From Spiroplasma sp. SV19 (GTDB taxonomy: Bacteria > Bacillota_I > Bacilli_A > Mycoplasmatales > Mycoplasmataceae), in assembly GCF_030060925.1 (NCBI RefSeq), contig NZ_CP045455.1:1178001-1242000 (forward strand): a DNA stretch of 64,000 nt. Direction: 5' to 3'. A program made the position numbers and the translations under genes. Under the pieces are notes generated by a model. That model was given only the letters and a program-made list of their open reading frames with translations. It was not told where the DNA came from and did no database searches. Shown piece by piece: positions 40,815 through 55,349 of the stretch (its first letter is position 1; the number at the start of each line of letters is the position of its first letter).

Positions 40815-40828
<14 letters not shown>
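40128..40828 (+). pseudogene. GntR-family (TreR/HutC-like) regulator, frameshifted at an A7 tract
   Basis: The ATG at 40128 opens MDNTIKK, then stops at a TAG 42 bases on. The rest of the regulator is in another frame: ITNYILEKIYSKENYTQDLL and LPSEKTLMTKFKTTRTTVRF complete the winged HTH, and an effector domain follows to TAA at 40826. One additional A in the seven-A run at about 40141-40147 would restore a single open frame of about 233 residues. The HTH has the GntR LPSE and TRTTVR signatures. It may be a true pseudogene, a transcriptional-slippage gene or a sequencing artefact. It faces the neopullulanase gene with a 14-base overlap of stops and probably regulated the maltodextrin genes. 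Confidence 0.75.
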
Positions 40829-42611
<1,783 letters not shown>

Positions 42612-42683
42612 TTCGTGCTTCCTCCTTATAAGATAAATAGTACCTAATATTTTATAATAATTTAAAGACTGATAAACAGAAGT

Positions 42684-42726
42684 TGTATACATAACTTTTG
42701 GATAGCGACGGTAGTTAAAACCGTTG
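42684..42726. promoter_or_regulatory. Operators in the divergent maltodextrin promoter region
   Basis: TGTATACA (42684-42691) is a perfect palindrome in the style of GntR/TreR (HutC) binding sites. CGACGGT (42706-42712) and ACCGTTG (42720-42726) form a second inverted repeat. Both lie between the divergent neopullulanase gene and malE and probably control both. Confidence 0.55.
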
Positions 42727-42763
42727 TTTTTAAGTATAAATATATTTATAAGGAGGAATATAT

Positions 42764-44182
42764 ATGCGAAAATTAATGAAATTATTAAGTGCTGTCGTTG
42801 TTGTTGGATCGTCATCATTAACAGCAATAGCATGTAAAAGAACTACTGATAAAACATATACTATTCAAGTGCAAGCTGAAAAAGAATGAAGGCCATTTTA
42901 TGAAAAAGCTGCTAAGGTAATAAACACTAAGTTAGCAGCGGACAAATCTAAATTTAAAATTGAAATTAAAGAAATTGGGACATTTGATGAATTAGGTTTG
43001 TTTGATAAACTACCATTTACCGATAGCAACCTAACAGATGTTTTTGCTTTACCGTTTGACCGTTTTACTAGTTATGTTAGTGAAAACAAATTAGCAGATA
43101 TGTCAACTGTTAGCATTGGTGAATTTGACGAACGTCTGGGGGGCGATGTTGATAAAGATGTCGCAACTGCTAGTGATGGTAAAAAATATGGCGTTACATT
43201 AAATATTGAAAGTTTAATTACTGTTTATAATAAGACAAAACTTGGTCAAGATTTAGTTAAAAACTTAGAAGATATGACAGCTAAAAATGTCGCAGAAAAA
43301 AGACCAGTATATAATGCAACATTGGGTGACTTATGATATGGATCACTATTATATAACACATTAGCAACAAAAGGTTTAGTTAATGTCGTTGAAGAGAATA
43401 ATCAAATTAAAAGTGTTGAAACTGTTTTTGATTATAACAATGATGATTTCAAAAAAGTTGCAACAAGTAGTTATGATTTTGCACAAACATTACCAGAAAG
43501 TATGTTTAATGTTGCCACACGTTGAGTTGGGGGAAAAGGATTATATGATGCTGTTTTAGATGGCAAAACTGACTGATTTATTGCCGGACCATGAGATTAT
43601 TCAAAAAAAGATGCTTCTGGAAGAATTTTGAAAACTGCTGGATTTAGTGACGAAGATACTGTTTTTGGAATGAAACGAAAAGATATTGCTTTTGAATCAA
43701 TTGATAACTATCGTGTTAATAATAAACAATGAAAACATTTTAAGGGTGGTTTTACTTTATCAATGAACAATCGGCTAGATCGTCAGCAAGCCAAAATTCA
43801 ATCAGCTGGTAAAACTAAAAAAGAAGTAGCAACTTTATTTATTCAAGAAATATTAGGTGAAACTTATGCTTATGATTGGTATAAATATGCTGGAAAGATA
43901 ACACCATATAAAAATGGATTAGCAGCATTACTTGCTGAAGCTAAAAAAGAAGATCAATTAATTGAATCTTTTGTGGAAAGTATTATTAATGGTTATGCAA
44001 ATAGTACATCGCGACCAATCCATAGTATTTTTAATGGCTTCTGAGGGGTTTATGAAGATAACTACAATAGTCGTGCTTTTAGTGGGGCAGCTCCTAACAA
44101 AAGTAAAACTGGCGATGATTATGCTAGAACATTAAGTCATGATATTGCAAATTACATCCGTACTTTTACCTTTAAAAAGTAA
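42764..44182 (+). CDS. Maltodextrin ABC transporter substrate-binding lipoprotein
   Basis: A 472-residue lipoprotein. The signal peptide ends in SLTAIAC, with Cys24 as the lipidated residue. The body resembles MalE-like solute-binding proteins: TYTIQVQAEKEWRPFYEKAA at the start, TDVFALPFDRFTSYVSENKL and AGPWDYSKKDASGR in ligand-contact regions. It captures the sugar outside and feeds the MalFG permease encoded downstream. AAGGAGG precedes the ATG. It is the first gene of the operon and is divergent from the neopullulanase, with operator-like palindromes between. Substrate specificity is inferred from the neighbouring GH13 and GH31 enzymes. Confidence 0.88.
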
Positions 44183-44212
44183 ATAATTAGGTTATAGTTG
44201 TAAAGACTTTTT

Positions 44213-44719
44213 ATGCAAATCACAAAAAATAACTATCATCAAAATAAAAAAATAAATTTATCGAATACAACTTTTTATATTTTTTTAATTGGCGCGGCAA
44301 TTTATATTTTATCAATTTCTATTGGTTTAATAATAAATTTTTCCGCTGAAAAATTAAGCGACAAGGCAAATACCATTTTATTATCAAATCAAACAATGAA
44401 TATCCAAGATATTATTTTAGAATTAAAACGAAGATATCTGATTTCATATCTTGTTAGTGCACTATTAATTATTTCATTTATTGTTTATAGTGTTTTAGCA
44501 AAAAATCGCATTAGAATTGGTTATGGTTATTGTTTAATTTGGGCAATAGTTTGATTGGCAGTAATTGTCGCTCCAATTATTTTAACAAAAGTTTATGATG
44601 TATTTTATATTATAAATTGTATGGCAACAGCTAGTATTTTTATTGGCATGTTTTTGGTAGTTAAAGACTTATATTTACATCGAGAATTACTGCGGACAAA
44701 GATGGCCCGCTTAAAGTAA
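44213..44719 (+). CDS. Hypothetical four-helix membrane protein in the maltose operon
   Basis: A 168-residue protein with four hydrophobic segments (about 21-45, 78-98, 106-128, 135-152) and a basic C-terminus HRELLRTKMARLK. It is unrecognised. It is placed between the binding protein and MalF (31 and 23 bases apart), so it is certainly in the operon and might assist the transporter or regulate it. The ribosome site is weak. The interhelix region DKANTILLSNQTMNIQDIIL between helices 1 and 2 is polar. No known MalE-MalF operon component of this kind comes to mind. Confidence 0.68.
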
Positions 44720-44742
44720 TGCAAAGAAAAGGATAATAATAA

Positions 44743-46908
44743 ATGAAAGATCTAGTAGTTTTAGAAAATAAAATTTCGCAACTAGAAATAGAGACAGTTA
44801 TTTCATATGCTCAAATCAAAGCAAAACTCACTTTAGAAAAGTTATCTTTAAAATCAAAACTTCGTGAATTAAAAGGAACGGTAAAACCTTTTAATAAAAC
44901 AGCTTATAAAACAGCAGTCCAAGAAGCATTAACAAGTCATCATCTTAATATTTTAGAAATAAAGTTAAATGGGAAAGTTGCAAATCGAATTTTAAAAAAA
45001 CGGCATATCCTAATAACAAATGAAGGTAAATGATATGAAGCAAAAAAGCATAATTTATTAACATCTGATAAAATAACATTAAAACAAGATTTTAATGTTC
45101 AACAACAAAATCTGAAAAAAGAACTATATGCAAACCTTGCAAAAGTAAAATCAAGATCGGAAAGATGGTCTTTAAAATTACAATATCAAATGGATAAATA
45201 TAATTTAACAAAAGAAACGTCGTATCAAGCAGAGTATTTGTATTATTTGTACCAATTTAAATTAAATTATTATAAAAACAAATACGATTTGAAAAAAGAA
45301 TGAAAGGCAAAAATTTCAACTGCAAAACAAAACTTTTTAAAAATTAAGCCCGACAAGAAATTATATTTGCAAAAATATAAAAATGATAAAAATATTTGTC
45401 AAAACGAATTTAAGACAAAAATAAAAAATGAAAAATTAACACGACAAGAAATTAAATTTTTAAAACATCAATTAAGAATTCAAACAAAGGAAATCAAATA
45501 TCAAAATAAATTTTATTTAATAAAAAATAATGTTATTTATGAAAAGCACCAATTTAAGAAAGCATTAAAAATTTTACTTAACACATATACCAGTGATATT
45601 AATAATTTAAAAAATAACATTCCATATGAATGTAATAAAATTCGAAAATGATGAGTAACAACATTAGGAATTATTCCTGGTGTTGGTCAAATCGTTAACA
45701 AGCAACTTTTTAAAGGATTATTAATTATGTTTACTGTTATTCCAATTATAAGTGTTTTTCTATTATATTCGTTTGGAATTGGTAATATTGGGGGTAATGG
45801 TTTATTTGGATTGCGTAGTTTTGGAACTGGCGAAGATAACTGGCCAGATTCTAATTATTATTTAATTGAGGGTGTGATTAGTTTAATATTGTTTACGTTA
45901 GTGTTAATTATGTTAATGTTAATTGTCCGTGATACTTACTATGGGGCAATTAAATTAGAAAAAGGGTCACGGTTACATAATTGAAGTGAAACAAGACGAT
46001 ATCTCCAAAATGAAGGGTTTCCTTATATGTTATCAATTCCGGCATTATTTTTAATTTTATTTATTGTTATTGTGCCGGTTTTATCAACAATTTTAATTTC
46101 ATTTACAAACTATGGGGCTGGACATATGCCCCCTGGTAATACTTATGATTGAGTTGGTTTGGAAAACTATAGGGTTATTTTTTCTGGACCATGAGGTGAA
46201 TCATTTCGTAATGTTCTCAGCTGAACTGTTCTTTGAACAATTTTTGCAACAATGGGAGGGTTAATTGCCGGAGCATGTGCTGCTTTTTTATTAGCAAATA
46301 AAAGAATTAAAGGGCAAATCTTTTTTAGAATCGTATTAATTTTGCCATGAGCAGTTCCTGCTTTTATTACAATTATGTTATTTTCCATTTTATTTGGTGA
46401 TAATAATATAATTGATAGTATTACGAGAAATTTTGGTATTCAATATTGAAAGCGGAGTGAATTATTAACTAAAATTGCCTTAATCTTTGTTCAATCCTGA
46501 TTAGGACAATCATACATTTTTTTATTAACAACTGGGGTGATGCAGGGTATCTCAAAGGATCTGTATGATGCTGCCAAAATTGATGGGGCAACAACATTTC
46601 GCCAAATCATTAAAATTACAATTCCAATTATTGTAATTCAAATTGCACCATTATTACTAGGTTCATTTACTTTTAATTTTAATAATTTTGCGATTATTTG
46701 ATTATTTAATGGTGGTGGGCCAAGTCCAGTTGTATCAACAATTGGTTCACCGGGAACAACAGATATTTTATTATCCTTTATTTTTAAATTATCAACTGGT
46801 ACCAATAATAATGCTTCAATGGGAGCGGCCTTTGCCTTATTAACATCAGTGTTTGTAATAGCAGTATCATCAATTAGTTTTCGAAATATGAAAGCATTTA
46901 AGAATTAG
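44743..46908 (+). CDS. malF: MalF-type permease with long coiled-coil N-terminus
   Basis: A 721-residue inner-membrane permease subunit. Residues about 1-300 are highly charged and helical (many Lys, Leu and Gln; likely coiled coil) with no membrane segment. About 301-721 is the permease, with helices starting at TTLGIIPGVGQIVNKQLFKG, the loop GAGHMPPGNTYDWVGLENY, and the EAA-like coupling motif DLYDAAKIDGATTFRQIIKI that contacts MalK. The usual MalF is near 430-510 residues, so about 300 are extra. Eighteen or so TGA codons are Trp. Its TAG overlaps the region of the malG ribosome site. Confidence 0.88.
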
Positions 46909-46919
46909 GAGGTATTATC

Positions 46920-48623
46920 ATGCGGTTATGAATTAAAAAAGCAACTTTTAACCCAAAAACAATTAAAAGTTTCTTTAGTAATTGGAAAAAACGTTATAAA
47001 TATCGGTTAGATATTTCTGAAGACTATTTGAATGGGATTAAACAAGATTTTAATGTGTTGCAAAAAAATGAGTCTAAAACATTAACAATAAAGCACGATC
47101 TCTATCATTATACCCGTCAAGAATTTCGCTCGGCAAAAGTAATTTATGCCAAATATGATCAAGATCATTTGTTAATGGCATTATTTGCTAACCTTAGTGA
47201 GGTTTTAAAAATTAAGCATCCGCAATTAGAAACTATGATAAAGTTAATCAAATATGCGACAGTAATGAATTTATATCCTTTAACAAAAAAAGATTCTAAA
47301 AGTGAAATTTCTAATGGGTATAATGTTTTTAAAATATTATTCTTAAAAAATGCCGCACTAATAAGTAATGAATTTTATTTACAAAGTAAAGAAATTTTAT
47401 TTAACAATAAAAATATTAATCAGCCATTTGAATTTATTAATGACTTAAAATTAAATGATTTTTCTTATGTAAATAATTGACAGCGGTTATTAAGTTTAAG
47501 CACATTAGTTTTAAAAACGTTACAAATACCACAGGCAAGCGATATTGCATATTATACTATTGGTTATTATATTCTAAAACGTGAAATGGCAGTTGTTAAT
47601 GAACGTAAGAATCATTCAGTTATTAGCACTCACAATATTGAGTACGCAACATTGTCTGATTATCAATTAATTTATTATGATCATTGTAAGAATATTTTAA
47701 AAACTCTTGATAATGAATTTCAAGTTAAGTATATGCGCTTTTTGAGTGAAACGGAAGGAAAAATTTATTTATCAGATGTTCCATCCTTAACTGTTAGTGG
47801 TTGAATTGGGTTAATTCTTAATTACATCATTTTAATTTGTTGAGCTGTCATTATTCTCTGACCAATTTATCATTTAATAAAAGCTTCTTTTAATACATTT
47901 TCGAAAGAAACAATTAACACTGATAACTTTGAGTTTTCATTTTCAAATTTTAAATATCTTTTTGCTGAAACATATTATGGGCAATGATTACAAAATTCAA
48001 TTATTGTTGCTTCCTTGACAATGATATTTACTGTTATTGTTATTTCCTTAATTGGCTATGCCTTTTCTCGTTTTCGTTTTCGTGGGAAAAGATCAGGCTT
48101 AATGGCCATTATGCTTTTACAAATGATTCCAACCTTTACCGCTATTATTGCTTTTTATGTTATTTTCCAATTGTTAAAAGAAGGTGTTAATATGCCACCA
48201 TTAGTTGTTATGACAATCATTTATACTGGGGGTGGAATTGCTGGTAATACTTTTGTCTTAAAAGGTTATTTAGATAATATTTCTAGTGAAATTGATGATG
48301 CCGCCAGAATTGATGGCTGTGGTAATTGAAAAATTTATTTGCAAATTATTATTCCATTAGCACGCCCAATGTTAGCCATCATTGCCTTATGAAGTTTTAT
48401 TGGTCCCTTTGGTGATATTATTTTGCCACAATTATTATTACCATCAGTGGAAAATTATACTGTGGCATCGGGATTAAACACCTTAATTAGTAATCCCAAT
48501 AATATGGCGCAAGGAGCGTATGCAGCAGGAGCCTTAATTATTGGATTACCAATTACAATTTTATTTATTGCATTGCAGAAGAATATTACTGGGGGATTAT
48601 CCGCAGCTGGTGTGAAAGGATAA
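46920..48623 (+). CDS. malG: MalG-type permease with N-terminal extension
   Basis: A 567-residue permease subunit. About 290 residues precede the first helix (near WIGLILNYIILICWAVIILW) and have no membrane segment. The remainder is a normal MalG with five to six helices, including YGQWLQNSIIVASLTMIFTV, and the coupling motif SSEIDDAARIDGCGNWKIYL. Like MalF it carries a large extra N-terminal cytosolic domain of unknown fold. The ATG lies 7 bases after TTAGGAGG. It ends 7 bases before malK. Trp codons are largely TGA. Sugar specificity is inferred from the operon. Confidence 0.88.
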
Positions 48624-48630
48624 TGAAGAT

Positions 48631-49722
48631 ATGAAAGTTGAATTAAGAAATATCGGAAAAAAATATGAAGGGAACCCGTATTACACATTAGAAAACATTA
48701 ATTTAACAGTTAATAATAATGAATTTTGCATTATTCTTGGTCCATCCGGATGTGGCAAAACAACCTTATTACGGATTATTGCCGGATTAAGTTCTGTGAC
48801 AAAAGGCGACTTATTATTTGATACAAAACGGGTAAATAATTTTTTACCAAAGGACCGTAATATTGCGATGGTTTTTCAAAGTTATGCCTTATATCCGCAT
48901 ATGAATGTTTTTAAAAATTTAGCTTTTGGTTTAAAAATGCAAAAAGAGAAAAAAGATGTTATTTTACGTCGTGTTCAAAATGTCGCCACAATTTTAAACA
49001 TTGAAGGTTTACTATATAAAAAACCAAAAGAATTATCGGGAGGACAACGTCAGCGGGTTGCTTTAGGGCGAGCGATTGTTCGGAAACCCAAATTATTTTT
49101 AATGGATGAACCATTAAGCAATTTAGATGCCAAATTACGTGAACATATGCGTACAGAATTAGTACGAATTCACCGGGCAATTGATACGACAACAATTTAT
49201 GTCACCCATGATCAATTAGAGGCCATGACAATGGCGACTAAAATTGTTTTGATGAATAATCAAAAAATTCAACAAGTTGGTGCGCCACGGGAATTATATG
49301 AGAAACCAATTAATTTGTTTACCGCCCGTTTTATTGGTACGCCAACAATGAATGTTTATCGTGGCAAATATGTTGGTGATTCTTTTATCTCTAATTGTCA
49401 AAATATTAAAATTAAATTAGATCCTACTGATCTTGAGAAATTAAATGCTTATCAAACTAATGAAATTTATGTTGGAATTCGAAGTGAAGACATTAAAGTT
49501 GTTGATAAACACGAAAGTGATTGTGTCGGTGAAATTGTTAATATTGAGTTATTAGGGAAAGAACAAGAATTGAAAGTATTAATTTCACAAACTAATTTGG
49601 AAACAAATAATGCTGTTATCACAGTCCCCGTTAGTTACACCAATGATATTGGGGCAAAAATTTATTTAAAATATACAAATATCCATATTTTTGATACAAA
49701 AACAGAAGGGAGAATTAATTAA
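48631..49722 (+). CDS. malK: Maltodextrin ABC transporter ATPase (MalK/MsmX-like)
   Basis: A 363-residue ATP-binding subunit. The Walker A is GPSGCGKTT (37-45), the Q-loop follows in MVFQSYALYPHMNV, the signature LSGGQRQRVALGRA and Walker B LFLMDEPLSNLDAK are intact, and the switch histidine lies in TIYVTHDQLEAM. The C-terminal OB-type regulatory domain (about 240-360) is of the MalK/UgpC type. It powers MalF-MalG. Its stop overlaps the ATG of the GH31 gene (TAATG). The ATG is preceded by a GGATAATGAAG region with a weak ribosome site. Confidence 0.93.
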   Translation: MKVELRNIGKKYEGNPYYTLENINLTVNNNEFCIILGPSGCGKTTLLRIIAGLSSVTKGDLLFDTKRVNNFLPKDRNIAMVFQSYALYPHMNVFKNLAFGLKMQKEKKDVILRRVQNVATILNIEGLLYKKPKELSGGQRQRVALGRAIVRKPKLFLMDEPLSNLDAKLREHMRTELVRIHRAIDTTTIYVTHDQLEAMTMATKIVLMNNQKIQQVGAPRELYEKPINLFTARFIGTPTMNVYRGKYVGDSFISNCQNIKIKLDPTDLEKLNAYQTNEIYVGIRSEDIKVVDKHESDCVGEIVNIELLGKEQELKVLISQTNLETNNAVITVPVSYTNDIGAKIYLKYTNIHIFDTKTEGRIN

Positions 49723-52014
49723 TGGATAGTTCCTCAAGTATTCAAGTAAAACCAACAGAGTATAAAAAACCAGAGCAAATTAAATCTTTTGGCAAAATTA
49801 AGAAACTTATTAAGGGAAAAGATTATCTTACTTTTCAATATGAAAATGGCAATTTACTAGTAGCGTTTTATCAAAACATCATTCGCTTGAATTTTTATCA
49901 TGCTGATAAAATGACTCTTGATTCTGATATTATTTTATTACCAAGACAACAAAATTATCAAGTAGACAACCAACAAGATAATTACATGGTTGGTTATAAA
50001 GACTATTTGGTCAAGGTATCAACTGCAATAGTGCAAATTTTTTACCAAGAACAAGAAATCTTTACTGCTCCAATTCCAAACTTTGTTGATGATCGTCTAA
50101 CAATTAAAGTTAAAACTAAACCAGATGTTCGTTATTTTGGTTTTGGTGAAAAACCAGGACAAGTTCTTAATAAAAAAGGAACTAAAACAAGTAATTGAGC
50201 TACAGATATTTATGCTCCCCATTGTGAAATTAATCAAGAAATGTATACGGCAATTAATTTTAGTATTTTAAATTATCATTTTAATAGTAATAAAGGAATT
50301 TTTGTTGATAATCCTAGTCGGGTCTTTTATGATATGACGAATGATAATGAATTTAAGATTGCAGTTGACCAAAATAGTTTGGATTTATATTTTATTGGGG
50401 GGTTAACAATCAAAGATATTATTACAAATTATACCAATTTAACAGGAAAACCATTTTTACCACCAAAATGAGCCTTAGGACATCATCAATCACGTCATAC
50501 TTATCAAAATGAAAATGAATTCTTAAAGATTATTGAAAATTATCACAAATTTAATTTACCATTATCAGCAATTTATTTAGATATTCTTTATATGGATCGG
50601 TACCGTGTTTTTACTTTTGACCAAGAAAGATTTCCAAATATTAAAAAAATTATTGCACAATTAATAGATAAAAAGATTAATACTGTCCCAATTGTTGATC
50701 CAGGGATTGCCATTGCTGAAGATAATCAGGTTTATAATGATGGTTGTAAAAAAGATATGTTTGTTTATCGTGATAAAACCCGAACAGAATATGAAACTGG
50801 TGAAGTTTGGCCCGGTAATTGTGTTTTCCCAGATTTGTTTAACCCAAAAGTACAAAAATGGTGAGGAGAATTACATAAGTTTTATACTGATTTAGGAATT
50901 ACTGGGATTTGAAATGATATGAATGAACCAGCAGTTTTTAATGCTGCAAAAACAATTAGTGGTGATGCAGTTCATCAAACAACAACCGGTTTACAATTAC
51001 ACAAAGAAGTTCATAATAAATATGGTTTTTATACATCAGTAGCAACTTATCATGGGTTAAAAACCTTATTGGCAAAAGCTAATTTACGCCCTTTTTTAAT
51101 CACAAGAAGTGCATATGCTGGTAGTCAAAAATATGCTACTGTGTGAACAGGGGATAATTTTAGTTATTGATGGCAGTTAAAACAAACAATTCCAATGTGT
51201 TTAAACCTTAGTTTAAGTGGTTTTAACATGATTGGAACTGATATTGGAGGTTTTGCTGGTGACAGTAATGGGGCATTGTTAACACGATGATATCAAGCTA
51301 ATATTTTCTTTCCGTTTTTACGGAATCATGCTGCTTTTGAGGCAGTTAATCAAGAACCATGAGCGTTTGGAGATAAATATTTGCAAATTATTAAAAAATA
51401 TTTATATTTAAGATATCAATTTTTACCAACAATTTATTCTCTAGCATTTGAAGCACATCAAACGGGAATTGGAAGTATTCGCCCATTATTTTTAGAATAT
51501 GGTGATGATGTAGAAACTTATAAAATTAGTGATGAATATTTACTAGGGGATAATATTTTAGTTGCCCCCATTTTAGAACAAGAACAAACACAACGGTTAG
51601 TTTATTTACCACAAGGTAATTGATATGATTATTGAACAAAAACAGTTTATCAAGGACAACAATGAATTATTGTTCAAGCTGATTTAACACAATTACCAAT
51701 TTTTGTTAAAAGCAATTCCATTATAATGAAAACTAATGAACAGCAAAAAGATGTTGATTATCAAAATGTTAACATTTATGTTTATTTAGACTCTAATATT
51801 AATAAAGATATTACAGCACAATATTATAATGATGATGGTAAAACTTATGCTTATTTAGATGATAAAGCAACTAAGTTAACAATTAAATATCATGATGATA
51901 AAGTATTTTTAATTGCAAAGAATCAATTATTAGCTACAAATGAACAATTTCGTGCCTATACAATTAAAAATGAAGGAACAAGTGAAATTCCAGTAGAATG
52001 AGTGTTTGAAAAAA

Positions 52015-52025
<11 letters not shown>
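49722..52025 (+). CDS. GH31 alpha-glucosidase
   Basis: A 767-residue glycoside hydrolase of family 31 that releases glucose from the non-reducing end of imported maltodextrins. The nucleophile is Asp399 in GIWNDMNEPA and the acid/base is Asp478 in WTGDNFSYW. RYFGFGEKPG and the PTIYSLAFEAHQTG, IRPLFLEYG and VYLPQGNWYDYW segments are typical. There is no signal peptide. It is translationally coupled to malK by a TAATG overlap, and its own 3' end overlaps the start of the next GH13 gene (the ATG at 52015 is 9 bases before its stop). About 24 TGA codons are Trp. Confidence 0.93.
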
Positions 52026-53541
<1,516 letters not shown>

Positions 53542-53656
53542 CAGATGTTCAAAAATTATTTTAACAAATTATGAAAATTATAATGTTAATAATTTGCTTA
53601 ACAAGAAATGCAAATTAAAACCTTGACAATTTATTATTTGTGAACTTAAAATTTAG
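53542..53656 (+). pseudogene. Frameshifted C-terminal tail of the GH13 enzyme
   Basis: After the stop at 53539, DEQNYYSDLLTDVQKLF is read in one frame and ILTNYENYNVNNLLNKKCK then LKPWQFIICELKI in another, ending with TAG at 53654. This is the C-terminal beta-domain of the enzyme at 52015 cut by two indels (near 53500 and 53560). Confidence 0.65.
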
Positions 53657-53726
53657 TAATTTTATGATATCAAAAATAAGATTATGGGTAATTTATTAAA
53701 TTAACGGTTGTATTTAATAGTCATTA

Positions 53727-53752
53727 AAAACAGTAAATTAATACTGTTTTTT
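53727..53752 (+). terminator. Terminator of the maltodextrin operon
   Basis: AAACAGTA and TACTGTTT with an AATTAA loop and T run. The stop codon of the convergent RNase III-domain gene lies at its right edge. Confidence 0.8.
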
Positions 53753-54206
53753 AATTCGTATATTTTTTTATTAAATTATTAATAAATTCAACTGTTTTGC
53801 TCATTCCTAATTCTATATACATTGCTCCTACAATTGACTCAATAATATCACTAGCTGGTTTTCCCATATATTGTTTTTGGTTATATTCTCCTTTATTCAT
53901 TCTAAGTAAATTATCAAATTCATATTCTTTACTAATTTTTTGCTGAAATTTATTATTTGTTAATTTTTTATATTCAAGTTCAATGTCTTTAATTTCTTTT
54001 TTTGAAGTTTTATTATATAAATTAAGAGCAATGCAAAAATTTCAAATTCTATCTCCAAGAAACTCTAATTTTTGATAACTTTCTAAAGAATTGTTTTCAT
54101 TAACACAGCCTTTGGTAGTGCATGCATTTGATCATAAAGATTCATTACTTATATAAATGCCTAATTTTTCCATAAATTCTTTTACTTTATTAAATGTTCA
54201 ATTCAT
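53751..54206 (-). CDS. Stand-alone RNase III-domain protein without dsRBD
   Basis: A 151-residue protein containing only the RNase III catalytic fold. The signature YQKLEFLGDRIWNF holds the first acidic pair and SDIIESIVGAMYIELG the second, so the catalytic carboxylates look complete. No double-stranded-RNA-binding domain follows, unlike rnc at 4897. It could be an element-borne or mini-III-like nuclease. AAGGAGAT lies at good spacing before the ATG. One or two TGA codons are Trp. It borders the decayed conjugative region and is convergent with the sugar operon. Family clear; physiological target unknown. Confidence 0.8.
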
Positions 54207-54580
54207 AATATTATCTCCTTATAAAAATCATAAGATTATTTAATAAAATTTTATACTATTCTTTATACTTTTTTAAAGTATATTAATTGTTAGTGTAACA
54301 AAACTTGGTTTTTTGAATTATTAGAAATACATTATTTTGTCTCTTCTAACTTACTTTAAAAATTTAGGTAGTCCCAAATGTGTATGATTTTCAGTAAAAC
54401 AAGGGTAAAGTAATGGACTTATTTTACTATAAATATTTATTTTTAAATAAAATTATGTTATTCTAAAAATATCATTTAAGCAATATTATCCTTAAATGGC
54501 GTTCTTAGCAAAAACTATGAAAAGAATGGTTTTTAAATTTATATAATTTTAAGAATAAAAAATAAGAAAGAAGATTAAAA
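54207..54580. other. Gene-free spacer
   Basis: About 370 AT-rich bases between the RNase III-domain gene and the broken membrane-protein gene. I see nothing coding, and no clear terminator or repeat. Confidence 0.5.
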
Positions 54581-54980
54581 ATGAATTCAATAAAAAATGA
54601 TTGATTGTATGATTAATAATTTTTATAGTTTTTTATTTTATTTTATTAATTCCTATTATTTTAAAAATGAATCTTTTTATAATATTTTTAAAATAATTAC
54701 TTTTGTAAAAAGTTCAGAATTAACTTATTTAACGGTGGTAACTTTTTGAACAATATACAATATTTTTATAGTTGTTCTGCTTTTTCTGATGTATAAAGGT
54801 TATTTATGAACAGTAAATATTATTTTAGTAGTATTGTTAATTTCGTTATTATTCATATTATTTATGTCATTATTTAAAATTCAAGTTTCAAATGAAACAA
54901 ATGTCATTATTTTGCTTAATTTTATTTTGTTATTTTATTTTCCAATACTAAATACTAATAGGTATTTCAAGTTATTTTAA
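54581..54980 (+). pseudogene. Decayed membrane-protein gene
   Basis: An AGAAAGAAG site and ATG at 54581 start MNSIKNDWLYD, which stops after eleven codons. Two other frames continue with hydrophobic sequence (IFIVFYFILLIPIILKMNLF, then KIITFVKSSELTYLTVVTFW and NIILVVLLISLLFILFMSLF), ending at TAA 54978. Read together they describe a membrane protein of about 130 residues with four helices, interrupted by at least two frameshifts. From an ATG at 54597 one frame is open to the end, but its first part loses the hydrophobic pattern. No family is recognised. Confidence 0.5.
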
Positions 54981-55349
54981 AGTACTAAATAAAAAAATAA
55001 TCTTAAAAAAGAAGTAGCATTCTATGATAATTTAAATTTTTAAACTTTTATCTAAAGTTTAAAAGAGCTAATGGACTATTAAGACATAGCGAAACATAAC
55101 ACATTCTGTAGAAACTCTAATTGTTGCTTTTAATAATTCTTTATGTTATTTTTAAATGGATAATATTATATCCTTTGATAGTAAAATATCAAATCATATA
55201 AAACTATGGTAATAGCTTATTTGAAATAATTAGTTGTTATAACTTAGCAATTATTAATAATATCAAACTTTATAAATTAGAAAAAATTATTTCTATCAAA
55301 AATATTAAAATCATAATTAATAAAAATATTAATGGAGGAATTAGTTTTT
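54981..55349. other. Gene-free spacer before the lipoprotein gene
   Basis: About 370 AT-rich bases with no supportable ORF; nothing recognisable apart from the GGAGG ribosome site at the right end. Confidence 0.5.
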
